In this document: piece after piece, positions 34,687 through 44,658 of the stretch
Numbering within the stretch: position 1 is the first letter of the stretch
How the letters are laid out: the number at the start of each line of letters is the position of its first letter
Assembly (NCBI GenBank): GCA_025359425.1
Contig: JANYGC010000127.1
Location: 1 to 55,039 of the forward strand
Reading direction: 5' to 3'
DNA: 55,039 nt
Source of the DNA: Sphingomonadaceae bacterium
GTDB taxonomy: Bacteria; Pseudomonadota; Alphaproteobacteria; Sphingomonadales; Sphingomonadaceae
Program-made: the position numbers and the translations under genes
The notes under the pieces: model-generated
The model's input: only the letters and a program-made list of their open reading frames with translations
The model's database searches: none
What the model was told of the DNA's origin: nothing

Positions 34687-37230
34687 ATGAAGAAGTCCGT
34701 TCTGCGCAGTTGCGTATCCGCAGCTGCCATCGTCACCGTCGGCCTGTTTGTCGCGCCAGCCTTTGCGCAGAGCGCAGCCGTTCCCGCCGCCGACGATGAC
34801 AGCGCCTCCGGCCTCGACGAAATCGTGGTGACCGCGTCGGGCAAGGACAAGACCAAACTCAACAGCTCGGTTTCCTCGACCAGCGTCGATGCCGCCACGA
34901 TCGAAGGCCTGCATCCCTCGTCCGAAGCCGAAGTGTTCCGCCTTATTCCCGGGATCCAGGTCCCCGGGACCTCGGGTCCGGGCGGCAACTCGAACATCGC
35001 CGTACGCGGGCTGCCCGTCGCCACCGGCGGTTCACCGTTCGTCCAGATCCAGGAAGATGGTCTGCCCACCGTGCTGTTCGGCGATATCCAGTTCGGCAAC
35101 AACGATTACTGGACGCACTACGATGCCAGCGTCGAGCGGGTTGAATCGGTCCGCGGCGGCGGTGCCACGACTTATGCCTCGCAGGCACCGGGCGCAGTTA
35201 TCAACTACATCAGCAACACCGGCCAGAAAGAAGGCGGCTTCGTCCGTCTCAACGCCGGGATCAACTTCAACGAAACCAAGGTCGACTTCCGCTATGGCGG
35301 GCCGATCAACGATACCCTGCGCTTCGCGATCGGTGGCTATTTCAAGACTGGGCGCGGGCCGCTTCATGCCGGCTTCAACGTGTCCGACAGCATCCAGGTC
35401 AAGGGCAACGTGACCAAGGAATTCGCTGACGGCAAGGGCTACTTCCGCCTGCTGTTCAAGGTCGCCGACACCAAGGAACCGAACTACACCGGTGCCCCGG
35501 CATTGGCCACACTAAGCGGCAACAAGATTTCGAACGTCCAGCCGTTCCCCGGGTTCGATGGCCGCAACAGCTCGAACTACTCGATCTATAACCAGAACTT
35601 CCTGATCTATAATCGCACCGGCCAGCTTGAGCGCGTCGGGATGGACGGGATCCGCACCAAGGCAACCTCGGTGGGCGGCCAGCTGCACTATGAATTCGGC
35701 GACAACATCACCGTCGATGACAACATGCGCTGGACCAAGATGAGCGGCAGCTTCTCTTCGCCGTTCCAGAACACGGCGCGCGCCGCCGGGATCGTCGGCT
35801 CGACCGTTTCGCTCAACGGCGTGCCGTATGCCACCGTCGGTTCGATCCGCTATGCGTCGGGTCCCACGGCCGGACAGACCTTCACTGGCACTTACATCGA
35901 CAACAACGTCAACGTGCGCACCAACATCCGCGACATTGGCAGCACCGCCAATGACCTGGCGTTGGCCGCCAAATTCGATCTGGGCACCGCCAGCAAGGTT
36001 ACCGTCCGCGGCGGGTTCTTCTACATGAACCAGAAGATCGCGATGGACTGGCATGTCGACAAGTCGCTGCGCGAAGTCAGCGGCAGCAACCCCTCGCAGC
36101 TCGATCTTTACAGCACCACCGGCGCCAAGCTGACGCAGGAGGGCATCTCGGGCTACAACAACAATTGGGGCAACTGCTGCGCGCGCGATTACGACCTGTC
36201 GTACACCAACACGGCGCCTTACGCCGCGCTGGAGCTCGACAGCGACATGTTCAACCTCGATGGCTCGGTACGCTTTGAAAACGTCCACGCCTCGGGCGGC
36301 GGCACGCAGGGCGGCAGCGAATTCCTGGTGAATTCGAATGGCGTCATGATCCCGGCGATCACCAGCAACTCGGCGCGGGAAGTGCTCAATTATTCGCGCA
36401 ACTACACCTCGTGGACGGCGGGCGCGCTGTTCAAGGTCAATCCCGACACCAGTCTGTTTGTCCGCGCATCGCGCGGCGGGCGCTTCAATGGTGACCGGCA
36501 AACCTTCGGCGGCAAGATCGCCAGCGACGGAACGCTGTGCACTGGGGCACAGGCCAAGGCCGGCACGCTGGGCTGCTCGTCGGATGGCGTCACCCCGTCG
36601 GTGGACTTCGTCAAGCAGTACGAGCTGGGCCTCAAGAACCGCGGCGAGCTGGCCGGCGGACGCTACACGATCGAACTGACCGCGCTGAAGGGCAGCTTCA
36701 AACAGTCGACCTTCGAGCTGTCGGCCACGCGTTGCCCCGGCGGCGCGGGCGGCTGCGTGATCGATGCGCGCTACAAGTCCTACGGGCTTGAATTCTATGG
36801 CACCTATCGCAACGGCGGGTTCAGCCTGGTCAGCAACGCCACCTACACCAAGGCCACCCGTTCGGGCACCGGCGCGGGCGGTACGCCCACCCCGTTCACC
36901 CGCGCGCCATACATGCCTGACTTTATCTACACTGTGCAGGCCAACTACGACTTCGGCGACATGGTGACCTTCGGGGTTTCGACCACCGGGCAATCGGCGA
37001 TCATCGACGATGCCGGCCGGTCGTACCCGGGCGGCGCGGTCGTGGGGATGAACATTGCGATCCGGCCGGTCGAAAGTCTCGAATTCGGCATCCAGGGCTA
37101 TAACGTGTTCAACCGCTATGACTTGCGCGGCAGCGGCAACCTGGCCGATGGCTCGGTTACCCCGGTGGTGATCGGAACTGCTCCGGCATTGGGCCGCACC
37201 TGGACCGCATCGGTCAAGTACAGCTTCTGA
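34687..37230 (+). CDS. TonB-dependent receptor, probable oligosaccharide uptake
   Basis: 847 residues. A signal peptide (about 1-27, ending in APAFA) is followed by the LDEIVVTAS segment common before the plug. The plug domain (about 57-180) includes VFRLIPGIQVPGTSG and NIAVRGLP. A long beta-barrel ends in the usual aromatic residue (SVKYSF). It imports substrate across the outer membrane using TonB energy. Its position beside LacI, with two operators before it, points to sucrose, raffinose or fructo-oligosaccharide rather than iron. A strong GGAGGGGG site precedes ATG 34687. A terminator follows at 37266. Confidence 0.93.
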   Translation: MKKSVLRSCVSAAAIVTVGLFVAPAFAQSAAVPAADDDSASGLDEIVVTASGKDKTKLNSSVSSTSVDAATIEGLHPSSEAEVFRLIPGIQVPGTSGPGGNSNIAVRGLPVATGGSPFVQIQEDGLPTVLFGDIQFGNNDYWTHYDASVERVESVRGGGATTYASQAPGAVINYISNTGQKEGGFVRLNAGINFNETKVDFRYGGPINDTLRFAIGGYFKTGRGPLHAGFNVSDSIQVKGNVTKEFADGKGYFRLLFKVADTKEPNYTGAPALATLSGNKISNVQPFPGFDGRNSSNYSIYNQNFLIYNRTGQLERVGMDGIRTKATSVGGQLHYEFGDNITVDDNMRWTKMSGSFSSPFQNTARAAGIVGSTVSLNGVPYATVGSIRYASGPTAGQTFTGTYIDNNVNVRTNIRDIGSTANDLALAAKFDLGTASKVTVRGGFFYMNQKIAMDWHVDKSLREVSGSNPSQLDLYSTTGAKLTQEGISGYNNNWGNCCARDYDLSYTNTAPYAALELDSDMFNLDGSVRFENVHASGGGTQGGSEFLVNSNGVMIPAITSNSAREVLNYSRNYTSWTAGALFKVNPDTSLFVRASRGGRFNGDRQTFGGKIASDGTLCTGAQAKAGTLGCSSDGVTPSVDFVKQYELGLKNRGELAGGRYTIELTALKGSFKQSTFELSATRCPGGAGGCVIDARYKSYGLEFYGTYRNGGFSLVSNATYTKATRSGTGAGGTPTPFTRAPYMPDFIYTVQANYDFGDMVTFGVSTTGQSAIIDDAGRSYPGGAVVGMNIAIRPVESLEFGIQGYNVFNRYDLRGSGNLADGSVTPVVIGTAPALGRTWTASVKYSF

Positions 37231-37265
37231 CAAGAAAAGTACCCCGTTAAGAGGGTCGCAGGAGA

Positions 37266-37299
37266 GGGGAGATGGCCGCAAGGCAGTCTCCCCTTTTTT
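37266..37299 (+). terminator. Rho-independent terminator after the TonB receptor
   Basis: GGGGAGA pairs with TCTCCCC, and an inner GCC/GGC stem is capped by a GCAA tetraloop; six T residues follow directly. It falls across an ATG at 37272 that would otherwise be a start for the next gene, which argues for the later start at 37347. If partly read through, it would set the ratio of receptor to downstream proteins. Confidence 0.75.
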
Positions 37300-37346
37300 G
37301 TGAGCAGGGAGTCGACTTTGCCGCGCTCGCCAAGCAGGAAGTAGCG

Positions 37347-38729
37347 ATGGGCAATCCATCCAATCCGGTCATGACCGCAAGGCGTGCAGGCTTTGCGCTG
37401 CGCGCGGCACAGCGGCTGATTGACGCTGAAGCCAGGTTTGCGGATGGCACCGCGCGGTTCCCGCAAGACCCCGCGCTGGCCTTCGGGCTGGCGCAGACCC
37501 GCTACGAGCTGGGTGATTCCGCCGCTGACTTGTTCGCCCACGCTGCCGCGCTGGCTCCGGGCAACCGCGATGTGGTGCGCAATCAGGCGCTGGCGCTGAT
37601 TTCGGAAGGGCGCGGCGCAGAGGCTCGCGCCTTGCTGACCGGCGAACTGGCGCGCGAACCCGGTTGGCTTGACGGACACAAGGCGCTGGCCACGCTTGAG
37701 TGGACCAGCGGCAACCGCGCGCAATTTTCATCATCGCTTGCAGCAGCATGCCGCCTGCAACCTGGCAATGCCGTGTTGTGGCTGGCGTGGTTCCGCAATC
37801 TGGCACAGGCGCGCGACTGGGCTGGGGCTTTGGATGTGCTCGCCCAGGCCGAGCGTCAGCTGGGCTCCACTCCTGCCATTCAAGTCGCGCGGCTGTTTGT
37901 AGCCGTGGAAAGCGGCGTGCCAGACGCCGATCATCTGATCGCAGCGACCGCGCAGATCCGCGGCGACGTCTCCAGCCTGTGCCGCATCCGCCATGCGCTG
38001 CGCCAAGACGAACCGGCTCGTGCCGAGGCCGAAGCCTTGCCGCTGACCGCTGGGCCATCAGCCATGCTCTACTGGCCCTATCTGTCGCTGGCGTGGCGCT
38101 TGCTGGGCGATGATCGGGCGCAGTGGCTCGACCGGCCCGAGCAATTGATCCGCACCTTCGACTGCGGCTGGAGCGCAGGCGAACTCGGCGAACTCGCCGA
38201 AGTGCTGCGCGGTCTGCACACCGCCGCCGAACCCTACCTCGAGCAATCGGTGCGCGGCGGCACCCAGACGGACCGCTCGGTGCTGCTGCGCCGCGAGCCG
38301 GTGCTGCAACGGATCAAGGCGCGGCTGCTCGAGCTGATCCGCGAATATATCGATGGCCTTCCGCCGTCCGATCCGGCGCATCCGCTGCTCGGTGGGCCGC
38401 GCGGAGACTTGCTGATCGAAGGCAGCTGGTCAGTTCGGCTGGCGCGGCAGGGCTATAATGTGCCGCATACTCACGCGATGGGCTGGCTTTCGACCGCGTT
38501 CTATGTGGCGCTGCCTGGGCCGGCCGAAATGGGAGCGCCGCCCGCCGGGCATATCGCCTTCGGCGGGCCGCCAGCCGAGCTGGGTCTGACGCTGGAGCCG
38601 TACCGCACAATCGCGCCCGAACCCGGCAAACTGGCCGTCTTCCCCGCCGCGATGTGGCACGCAACCGTGCCGTTCGATGAAGGTGAGCGGCTGGTGATCG
38701 CCTTCGACATCCGGCGACCTCAGGCCTAG
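37347..38729 (+). CDS. TPR-containing putative 2-oxoglutarate-Fe(II) oxygenase
   Basis: About 460 residues. The first two thirds are TPR-like helical repeats ([56 protein letters not shown]). The C-terminal domain is a putative Fe(II)/2-oxoglutarate oxygenase with the iron site [13 protein letters not shown], a distal His in [10 protein letters not shown] and Arg in [14 protein letters not shown] 37347 (AGGAAG upstream) is preferred over ATG 37272, which lies in the terminator hairpin. No signal peptide. Genes like this are recurrent neighbours of TonB receptors and halogenases; the substrate is unknown. Confidence 0.78.
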   Translation: MGNPSNPVMTARRAGFALRAAQRLIDAEARFADGTARFPQDPALAFGLAQTRYELGDSAADLFAHAAALAPGNRDVVRNQALALISEGRGAEARALLTGELAREPGWLDGHKALATLEWTSGNRAQFSSSLAAACRLQPGNAVLWLAWFRNLAQARDWAGALDVLAQAERQLGSTPAIQVARLFVAVESGVPDADHLIAATAQIRGDVSSLCRIRHALRQDEPARAEAEALPLTAGPSAMLYWPYLSLAWRLLGDDRAQWLDRPEQLIRTFDCGWSAGELGELAEVLRGLHTAAEPYLEQSVRGGTQTDRSVLLRREPVLQRIKARLLELIREYIDGLPPSDPAHPLLGGPRGDLLIEGSWSVRLARQGYNVPHTHAMGWLSTAFYVALPGPAEMGAPPAGHIAFGGPPAELGLTLEPYRTIAPEPGKLAVFPAAMWHATVPFDEGERLVIAFDIRRPQA

Positions 38730-38739
38730 GATCACAACG

Positions 38740-40242
38740 ATGCAGAACGAACATTCGATCCGGTCGGTGGTGATCGTCGGTGGCGGCACCGCAGGCTGGA
38801 TGACCGCCGCTGCGCTGGCCAATGCGATCCGCACCGGTTGTTCGATCACCCTGATCGAAAGCGATGAGATCGGCACCGTCGGGGTCGGCGAGGCGACCAT
38901 TCCGCCGATCCGCACTTTCAACGAAACGCTCGGGATCGACGAGAACGAGTTCGTCAAGGCGACGCAAGGGTCGTTCAAGCTGGGGATCGAGTTCGTCGAC
39001 TGGGGTTCGCAGGGCAACCGCTATTTCCACCCGTTCGGCACCTATGGCCGCCAGTTCGATTTGTTGCCCTTGCACCAGTACTGGCTCACGGCAAAGGCGC
39101 GGGGTGAAGCGCCCGAATTGCAGGACCTGTGCATGGCCTGGGCCGCCGCCAGCCGCGGCAAGTTCGCTCCGCCGCTGACCGAGCAGCGCTCGGTGCTATC
39201 GACTTACGACTACGCCTATCACTTCGATGCCGGGCTCTACGCGCAGTTCCTACGCCGCTATGCGGAAGCGCGCGGGGTGGTGCGGATCGAGGGCAAGATC
39301 GGCGATGCCGAGCTCGATGGCGAAAGCGGCCATGTCAGCCACGTTACCCTTCAGGACGGACGCCGGATCGAAGGCGACCTGTTCGTCGATTGCTCGGGTT
39401 TCCGCGGCTTGCTGATCGAAGGCGCGCTTGAGACCGGCTATCAGGACTGGCGCCACTGGCTGCCCTGCGACAGCGCCTATGCCGCGCCGTGCGAGCGCGC
39501 CGGGGCCTTCACGCCGTACACCCGCTCGACCGCGCGCGCGGCGGGCTGGCAATGGCGTATCCCGCTGCAGCACCGCACCGGCAACGGTTATGTGTTCTGC
39601 AGTTCGTTCATTTCGGATGACGAGGCCGCTGCAACCTTGATGGCCAACCTCGACGGCAAAGCCTTGGCCGATCCGCGCAAGCTGACTTTCGTGACCGGGC
39701 GGCGCAATCTGTTCTGGAACCGCAACGTGATCGCAATCGGACTCTCGGGCGGGTTTATGGAACCGCTCGAATCGACCTCGATTCACCTGATCCAAGCCGG
39801 GATCGCCAAGCTGCTCGCGCTGTTCCCCGATCGCCACTTCGATCCGCTGGTGCGCGACGAGTACAACCGGCTGGCGATCGCGGAGTTCGAGCGGATCCGC
39901 GATTTCATCATCTTGCATTACAAGCTGACCACCCGCAGTGACAGCGAGCTATGGCGTTATTGCAGCGCGATGGAGGTGCCTGAAACGGTCACCTGGAAGA
40001 TCGAGCACTTCCGCCGGCATGGCCGCCTGGTCCAGCGCGACGCCGACTTGTTCGGCCCGCCGAGCTGGCTTGCGGTGCATGTCGGGCAGGGTAATTTGCC
40101 TGAGGCGACCGACCCGCTGCTCCCGTTGCGCGGCGTCGATCATGCTGAGCATCTGCGCAAGCTGGAGGCGGCACTGGCGCGCGCGGCTGAAGGGCTGCCC
40201 GACCACGGCGACTACATCGCCAGGAACTGCGCCGCAGCATAA
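38740..40242 (+). CDS. Flavin-dependent tryptophan-halogenase-family protein
   Basis: 500 residues. FADH2-dependent halogenase fold. Seen: FAD site [17 protein letters not shown] (about 10-26), GVGEATIPP, catalytic Lys80 in GSFKLGIEF, the diagnostic WxWxIP motif as WQWRIP (270-275), and [13 protein letters not shown] with the conserved Glu. All key residues are present, so activity is likely. The substrate is unknown: members found near TonB receptors form a branch distinct from antibiotic-pathway enzymes. No partner flavin reductase is visible here. It starts 10 bases after the oxygenase gene and overlaps the convergent ROK gene by 31 bases at its 3' end. Confidence 0.9.
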   Translation: MQNEHSIRSVVIVGGGTAGWMTAAALANAIRTGCSITLIESDEIGTVGVGEATIPPIRTFNETLGIDENEFVKATQGSFKLGIEFVDWGSQGNRYFHPFGTYGRQFDLLPLHQYWLTAKARGEAPELQDLCMAWAAASRGKFAPPLTEQRSVLSTYDYAYHFDAGLYAQFLRRYAEARGVVRIEGKIGDAELDGESGHVSHVTLQDGRRIEGDLFVDCSGFRGLLIEGALETGYQDWRHWLPCDSAYAAPCERAGAFTPYTRSTARAAGWQWRIPLQHRTGNGYVFCSSFISDDEAAATLMANLDGKALADPRKLTFVTGRRNLFWNRNVIAIGLSGGFMEPLESTSIHLIQAGIAKLLALFPDRHFDPLVRDEYNRLAIAEFERIRDFIILHYKLTTRSDSELWRYCSAMEVPETVTWKIEHFRRHGRLVQRDADLFGPPSWLAVHVGQGNLPEATDPLLPLRGVDHAEHLRKLEAALARAAEGLPDHGDYIARNCAAA

Positions 40243-41135
40243 CCCAGCGCGCGCCGCCCCAGTGCAATTGCGCCGGTGATTCCGGCCTCGTCGCCCAAGC
40301 CGGGCGTCACAATGTACTTAACCAGACCCGGATCGAGCTGCGGCGCTTTGATATAGCCCGCGAGCCGCCGTTCGGTCGCGGCGCGCAGCGCCTCGACCAG
40401 CCCGGGGGTCTTCATCACCCCGCCGCCGAATATCATCCGATCAGGCATGTGCAGCAGCACCAGATTGACCGCGAGCTGGGCGATATAGTCGGCGATCAGC
40501 GCGATCCGGTCGGGTGGACTGCCAAGGTCCGACAGGCTCTGCCCCCAGCGGGCCTTGATCGACGGGCCGGCTGCCAGCCCTTCAAGACAGTCGCCGTGGA
40601 ACGGGCAGAACCCGGCGTAAGGGTCGGCCGCCCGGTCATGCGCCACGCCGATGTGTCCGCCCTCGTAGTGCGAAAAGCCCATCAGCGAAGTGCCATCGCG
40701 CAGCACGCCGACGCCCATGCCGGTGCCGATGGTGGTATAGGCGAGCGTGGTGCAGCCTCGGCCAGCGCCGCTTTCCCATTCGCCCAAGGCCGCGCCGTTG
40801 ACGTCGGTATCGACCACGATTTTCGCGCCAAATTCGCCCAGTGCGTCCTGGAACCGCGCGCCTGACCAGCCCGGTTTGGGCGTGGTGGTGAAGGTGCCGT
40901 ATGCGGGCGAAGCGGGGTCGATGTCGATCGGGCCAAAACTCGCGACCCCGAAGGCGGCAATCTTGCCGTGCTTGGCAGCAGCCGCGCGGAAGAACTCGGC
41001 CATGGCCGGAAAGCAGGTCACCGGGGTTTCGGTGGGAATGCGGGCCTCGGCCAGGATCGTCCCGTCGGGCCGCGCCAGTGCCACGACGAACTTGGTTCCT
41101 CCGGCCTCGATGGCCCCGATCAACTGCTGCGCCAT
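40212..41135 (-). CDS. ROK-family fructokinase
   Basis: 307 residues. Phosphorylates fructose (fructose-6-phosphate) or a related hexose with ATP. N-terminal phosphate motif [14 protein letters not shown], then [12 protein letters not shown]. The zinc-binding ROK signature is [19 protein letters not shown], followed by PFHGDCLEG (His/Cys ligands). MIFGGGVM is the adenosine motif. This matches bacterial fructokinases rather than glucokinases, and it fits the fructose released by the GH68 and GH32 enzymes. It lies on the opposite strand; its last 31 bases overlap the end of the halogenase gene. No CAATCGATT operator is visible before it. Confidence 0.9.
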   Translation of the reverse strand: MAQQLIGAIEAGGTKFVVALARPDGTILAEARIPTETPVTCFPAMAEFFRAAAAKHGKIAAFGVASFGPIDIDPASPAYGTFTTTPKPGWSGARFQDALGEFGAKIVVDTDVNGAALGEWESGAGRGCTTLAYTTIGTGMGVGVLRDGTSLMGFSHYEGGHIGVAHDRAADPYAGFCPFHGDCLEGLAAGPSIKARWGQSLSDLGSPPDRIALIADYIAQLAVNLVLLHMPDRMIFGGGVMKTPGLVEALRAATERRLAGYIKAPQLDPGLVKYIVTPGLGDEAGITGAIALGRRALGYAAAQFLAM

Positions 41136-41158
41136 CGTGTGTATTCCCGTCCCGGCTT

Positions 41159-42355
41159 TCAGATTATTCCACGTTCCGCCATATCGGCGAGCACGGCTGC
41201 GTCCAGCCCCAGCGCGCCGTAAACCTCGACATTGTGTTCGCCGACCCGTTGCGGCGCGGCGCGGCGGATGGTGCTGGGGTTGGCCGAGAGTTTGGGCATC
41301 GGCGCCTGCATCGTCACTGCGCCCAGCTCGGGGTGCGGCACCTGCGCCAGCGCCGCGCGCGCGGCGAAGTGCGGATCGGCGAGCATCTCGCGGCCGGTGT
41401 AGACCCGTCCGGCGGGGACCGAATGTAAGATCATCAGCGCCTCAAGCTCGGCGATGGTCATCGTGCCGGTCCACGCCGCGATCAAATCGTCCAACTCGCC
41501 CTGATGATCACCGCGCGCGATGTGGGTGGCGTAGCGCGGGTCGGAAGCCAGCTCGGGCCGCTTCATCGCCGCGCACAGCCGCGCGAACACCGTGTCGCCG
41601 TTGCCGCCGATCATGTATTCGCCGTCGCTGGCCGGATAGACGTTGCTCGGCGCGATGCCGGGCAGGATCGAGCCCGCGCGCGGCCGCACCAGCCCCATCG
41701 CGGCGTACTCGGGAACCACCGATTCCATCACCTGCAACACCGCCTCATACAGCGCTGAATCGACCACTTGGCCCTTGCCGCTGGTCTCACGGGCGTGCAG
41801 CGCAGCGAGCGCGCCCAGACAGCCATAGGTCGCCGCCAAGGTATCGCCGATCGACACCCCCATCCGTGCTGGGGGCCGATCGGGATCGCCGACGATCGCG
41901 CGCCATCCGCCCATTGCCTCACCGATCCCGCCATAACCGGCGCGGTCTGAATAGGGCCCGGTCTGGCCATAGCCCGACATCCGCACGATGATCAGGCGCG
42001 GGAGCTGCGCGTGGAGGTCGGTAGGACCGAGGCCCCACTTTTCCATCGTGCCGGGCTTGAAATTCTCGATCAGGATATCGGCATCGGCAAGCAGGCGGCG
42101 GACCAGTTCCTGTCCTTCGGGCACCCGCAGATTGGCGCTGACCGCGCGCTTGTTGCGCGCGATCACCTGCCACCACAGCTTGTGCTCCCCGTTGCCCCAA
42201 GTGCGCATCGGATCGCCTGCACCCGGCGGTTCGACCTTGATCACATCTGCGCCCATATCGCCGAGCAATTGCCCGCAGAACGGTCCGGCGATCAGCTGGC
42301 CCAGCTCGATCACCTTGATCCCCGCGAGGGCGCCTGAGTTCGGTATGTCCGTCAT
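41159..42355 (-). CDS. CaiB/BaiF family (class III) CoA-transferase
   Basis: 398 residues, standard length. Moves CoA between carboxylic acids. Conserved: ALAGIKVIELGQLIAGPFCG, LGDMGADVIKVEPPGAGDPMR, NKRAVSANLR, DILIENFKPGTMEKWGLG, RMSGYGQTGPYSDRAGYGGIGEAMGG and the C-terminal PAGRVYTGREMLADPHFAAR. Its ATG overlaps the stop of the HMG-CoA-lyase gene (ATGA, 42352-42355), so the two enzymes are coupled. The pair could handle a dicarboxylic or branched-chain acid: CoA activation here, then carbon-carbon cleavage by the lyase. Confidence 0.92.
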   Translation of the reverse strand: MTDIPNSGALAGIKVIELGQLIAGPFCGQLLGDMGADVIKVEPPGAGDPMRTWGNGEHKLWWQVIARNKRAVSANLRVPEGQELVRRLLADADILIENFKPGTMEKWGLGPTDLHAQLPRLIIVRMSGYGQTGPYSDRAGYGGIGEAMGGWRAIVGDPDRPPARMGVSIGDTLAATYGCLGALAALHARETSGKGQVVDSALYEAVLQVMESVVPEYAAMGLVRPRAGSILPGIAPSNVYPASDGEYMIGGNGDTVFARLCAAMKRPELASDPRYATHIARGDHQGELDDLIAAWTGTMTIAELEALMILHSVPAGRVYTGREMLADPHFAARAALAQVPHPELGAVTMQAPMPKLSANPSTIRRAAPQRVGEHNVEVYGALGLDAAVLADMAERGII

Positions 42356-43269
42356 GGCTGCGCCTGTGGCGGGAACGGCACTGCCTTGGCAAGACTGGCC
42401 GGCATGGCTTTGCCCATCACACTGGAGAGCCAGTGCGAAGCCTCGATCAGCTTGGCCAGATCGAGCCCGGTTTCCACTCCTGACCGGGCAAACAGATAGG
42501 CCACGTCCTCGGTCGCGACATTGCCCGCTGCGCCCGGCGCAAACGGACAGCCGCCCAGCCCGCCGAGCGACGCGTCGACCGTCACCGCGCCAGCTTTGGC
42601 GGCCGCCCACGCATTGGCGACGCCGGTACCGCGTGTATCGTGGAAGTGGACGCGCACCGGCAGCGGCGCGATTGCTGCGCGCACAGCGGATACCAACGCG
42701 GAGACTTGCACGGGAACCGCAACGCCGATGGTATCCGCCAGCGCCACTTCGCACGGTCCAGCTTCTGCGAGTTGCCGCGCCATCTCGGTCACCCGGGCCG
42801 GGTCGATCTCACCCTCGAACGGGCAGCCGAACGCGGCGGCGATGGTCACTTGCGCGACGCGCCCGGCGGCCTGCGCCATGGCGACGATCGCCTTGGCCTC
42901 GGCGACCGACTGCCAGGTATCCTGCCCTTGATTGCGCACGCCGAAAGTGTCCGAGGCGACCGCGACCGCGCCGAGTTGATCCACCCCCGCCGCCAGCGCC
43001 CGCTCGGCCCCGCGCAGGTTGAGCACCAGCCCGATCCGGGTGACGCCTACGGGCCGCCCCAGCGCTGTGATCATCGCCTCGGCATCGGCCATCTGCGGCA
43101 CCTTGCGCGGATTGACGAAGCTCGCGACTTCGATCCGCCGCGCGCCAGCCGCGATACAGCGGCGGATCAGCTCGACCTTGTCGGTGGTGGAGACGAGCAG
43201 GGCCTCGTTCTGGAGCCCGTCGCGCGGGCCGACTTCGACGATCTCGATTGTCTTTCCGGCGTGTTGCAT
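42352..43269 (-). CDS. Hydroxymethylglutaryl-CoA lyase-like protein
   Basis: 305 residues. Cleaves HMG-CoA, or a close analogue, to acetyl-CoA and a keto acid. TIM-barrel with metal/substrate motif EVGPRDGLQNE at the start, VASFVNPRKVPQMAD, metal ligands in VHFHDTRGTG and the catalytic-Cys loop GGCPFAPGAAGNVATED. All expected residues are present. ATG 43269 is chosen because similarity begins there; the open frame continues upstream through the palindromic repeat. Coupled to the CoA-transferase. Possibly part of leucine or itaconate/citramalate-type catabolism; no further pathway genes are adjacent. Confidence 0.9.
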   Translation of the reverse strand: MQHAGKTIEIVEVGPRDGLQNEALLVSTTDKVELIRRCIAAGARRIEVASFVNPRKVPQMADAEAMITALGRPVGVTRIGLVLNLRGAERALAAGVDQLGAVAVASDTFGVRNQGQDTWQSVAEAKAIVAMAQAAGRVAQVTIAAAFGCPFEGEIDPARVTEMARQLAEAGPCEVALADTIGVAVPVQVSALVSAVRAAIAPLPVRVHFHDTRGTGVANAWAAAKAGAVTVDASLGGLGGCPFAPGAAGNVATEDVAYLFARSGVETGLDLAKLIEASHWLSSVMGKAMPASLAKAVPFPPQAQP

Positions 43270-43287
43270 TCGGATATTCCAAAAATT

Positions 43288-43369
43288 CGTCATTGCGAGC
43301 GAAGCGAAGCAATCCAGGGCAGCGCGCGCGACTCTGGATTGCCACGGGGCTTCGCCCCTCGCAATGACG
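43288..43369. repeat. Palindromic repeat, second large copy
   Basis: Starts CGTCATTGCGAGCGAAGCG and ends CTCGCAATGACG, as in the copy at 14561-14639. One arm has diverged (CACGGGGCTTCGCCCCTCG), so pairing is imperfect. It lies between the alpha/beta hydrolase stop and the HMG-CoA-lyase start, again in a same-strand intergenic gap. Confidence 0.8.
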
Positions 43370-43390
43370 AGTGTTGGGGGATCGCGGGTA

Positions 43391-44542
43391 TCAGCCTTGC
43401 CCTGCGATCCAGTCACGCACCAGCGTGGCGGCCTCGTTGACCTGCTGCGGCTGGCCGAAATAGTAGTGGTTCGCGCCCTGGATAACATGATGATCAATGC
43501 TGCACTTGGCCGCCGCCGCCATCAGCCGGGCGGCATGGCTGGGGGTGCAGGCATCGTCGGCGCTGTTTTCGATCACCAGCAGCGGGCCGGAAATCCGCGC
43601 GGCGCACTTGAGCCCGTCGCCATTGGAGAGGTCATACGACCACTGCGACAGCCACGAACGCAAGGTGGTGAACCGCGCGAGCCCGACCGGTCCATCATTG
43701 ACCACAAATGGATCGCCCAGCATGCAATGATTGGGCGGGCGGTCGTTGGGATCGACCAGCGGATCGAGCCAGCGCGGGTCGGCCATCGTGCCCTGCACGG
43801 TGAAGCAGCGCTCATGCTGTTCGAGCCCCTGCGCTTTCAGCGCGGCCAGTTCGTCCTGCACCCAGGCGGTGATCCGGCGGTTGCGCGCAATCTGCCGCAG
43901 GCGGTATTCGGCAACAAAATCGGCCGAATAGGGCGGCTTGGGGCCATCCGCCGCGTAGAGATTCCACTTTGGGTCGCGTTCAAACGGGCGCGACTCATCT
44001 TCGATCGAGGCGTCCATCCACTCGGTCAAGGTGAGGTTGCGCGAGAGGTGCGCGGCGAGCAGCAGCACGCCGTCGGCAGGGATGAATTTCGCCGCAGTCA
44101 AATCATAGGGATCGCCTGCCGGGGTGTGCGTCACCCGCGGGTTCTGCGCCTCGGCTTGATAGAACAGGCTTTGCGCCCCGCCGCCCGACCAGCCGCCGAG
44201 ATAGACCTTGGCATAGCCAAGCTTTTCCTTGGCGTGGCGGATGCAGGCGCCGAAATCCATGACCGCGCGTTCCATGATCAGCGCGGTGTCGTTGCCCCGG
44301 TAGCGGGTGTTGCAATAGATCGTGTGCACCCCCATTCGGGCCAGCACGGTGACCAAGGGCAGCCACGCCCCGCCGCCGATCGGATGCGAGAAGATCACCA
44401 CACTGCCGGATGGCACTGCGGGCTTGAGGTGCATCGCCTCGACCACCACCTTGCCGATCTGCCCGGCATAAGTGTCCTTGAACGCGCTCTCCTCGTCATA
44501 GACGATCAGGTAGGGGATGCGCTCGAACGGAATCTGGGTCAT
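43391..44542 (-). CDS. Alpha/beta hydrolase, unknown substrate
   Basis: 383 residues, cytoplasmic. Alpha/beta hydrolase fold with SHPIGGGAWLPL as the oxyanion strand, nucleophile Ser119 in GGWSGGGAQS, ENSADDACTP supplying the likely acid, and GANHYYFG the His. The inserted region with DPYDLTAAKFIPADG and FERDPKWNLYA is long and lid-like. It lies upstream of, and in the same direction as, the lyase/CoA-transferase pair, separated by a palindromic repeat, so co-transcription is possible. It could be a thioesterase or ester hydrolase supplying an acid to that pathway; this is inference. Confidence 0.78.
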   Translation of the reverse strand: MTQIPFERIPYLIVYDEESAFKDTYAGQIGKVVVEAMHLKPAVPSGSVVIFSHPIGGGAWLPLVTVLARMGVHTIYCNTRYRGNDTALIMERAVMDFGACIRHAKEKLGYAKVYLGGWSGGGAQSLFYQAEAQNPRVTHTPAGDPYDLTAAKFIPADGVLLLAAHLSRNLTLTEWMDASIEDESRPFERDPKWNLYAADGPKPPYSADFVAEYRLRQIARNRRITAWVQDELAALKAQGLEQHERCFTVQGTMADPRWLDPLVDPNDRPPNHCMLGDPFVVNDGPVGLARFTTLRSWLSQWSYDLSNGDGLKCAARISGPLLVIENSADDACTPSHAARLMAAAAKCSIDHHVIQGANHYYFGQPQQVNEAATLVRDWIAGQG

Positions 44543-44631
44543 CGGGGCCGCCTGATTGGGTCTGTGCCGCAGCTAAGCACGAGTGCCGAGGAAAATCGAG
44601 CTTGGCGTGCCGTCGCTCCTTCGGGGACATC

Positions 44632-44658
44632 CGGTCATCCTGAGCTTGTCGAAGGATT
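44632..44658. repeat. Partial interspersed repeat (CTGAGCTTGTCGAAGGAT type)
   Basis: GGTCATCCTGAGCTTGTCGA followed by AGGATT: one half of a palindromic repeat that I recall as widespread in proteobacterial genomes. The partner arm is missing here. It lies in the 289-base gap between the alpha/beta hydrolase and the outer-membrane-protein gene, which otherwise holds only the GTCCCC repeats. Confidence 0.45.
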
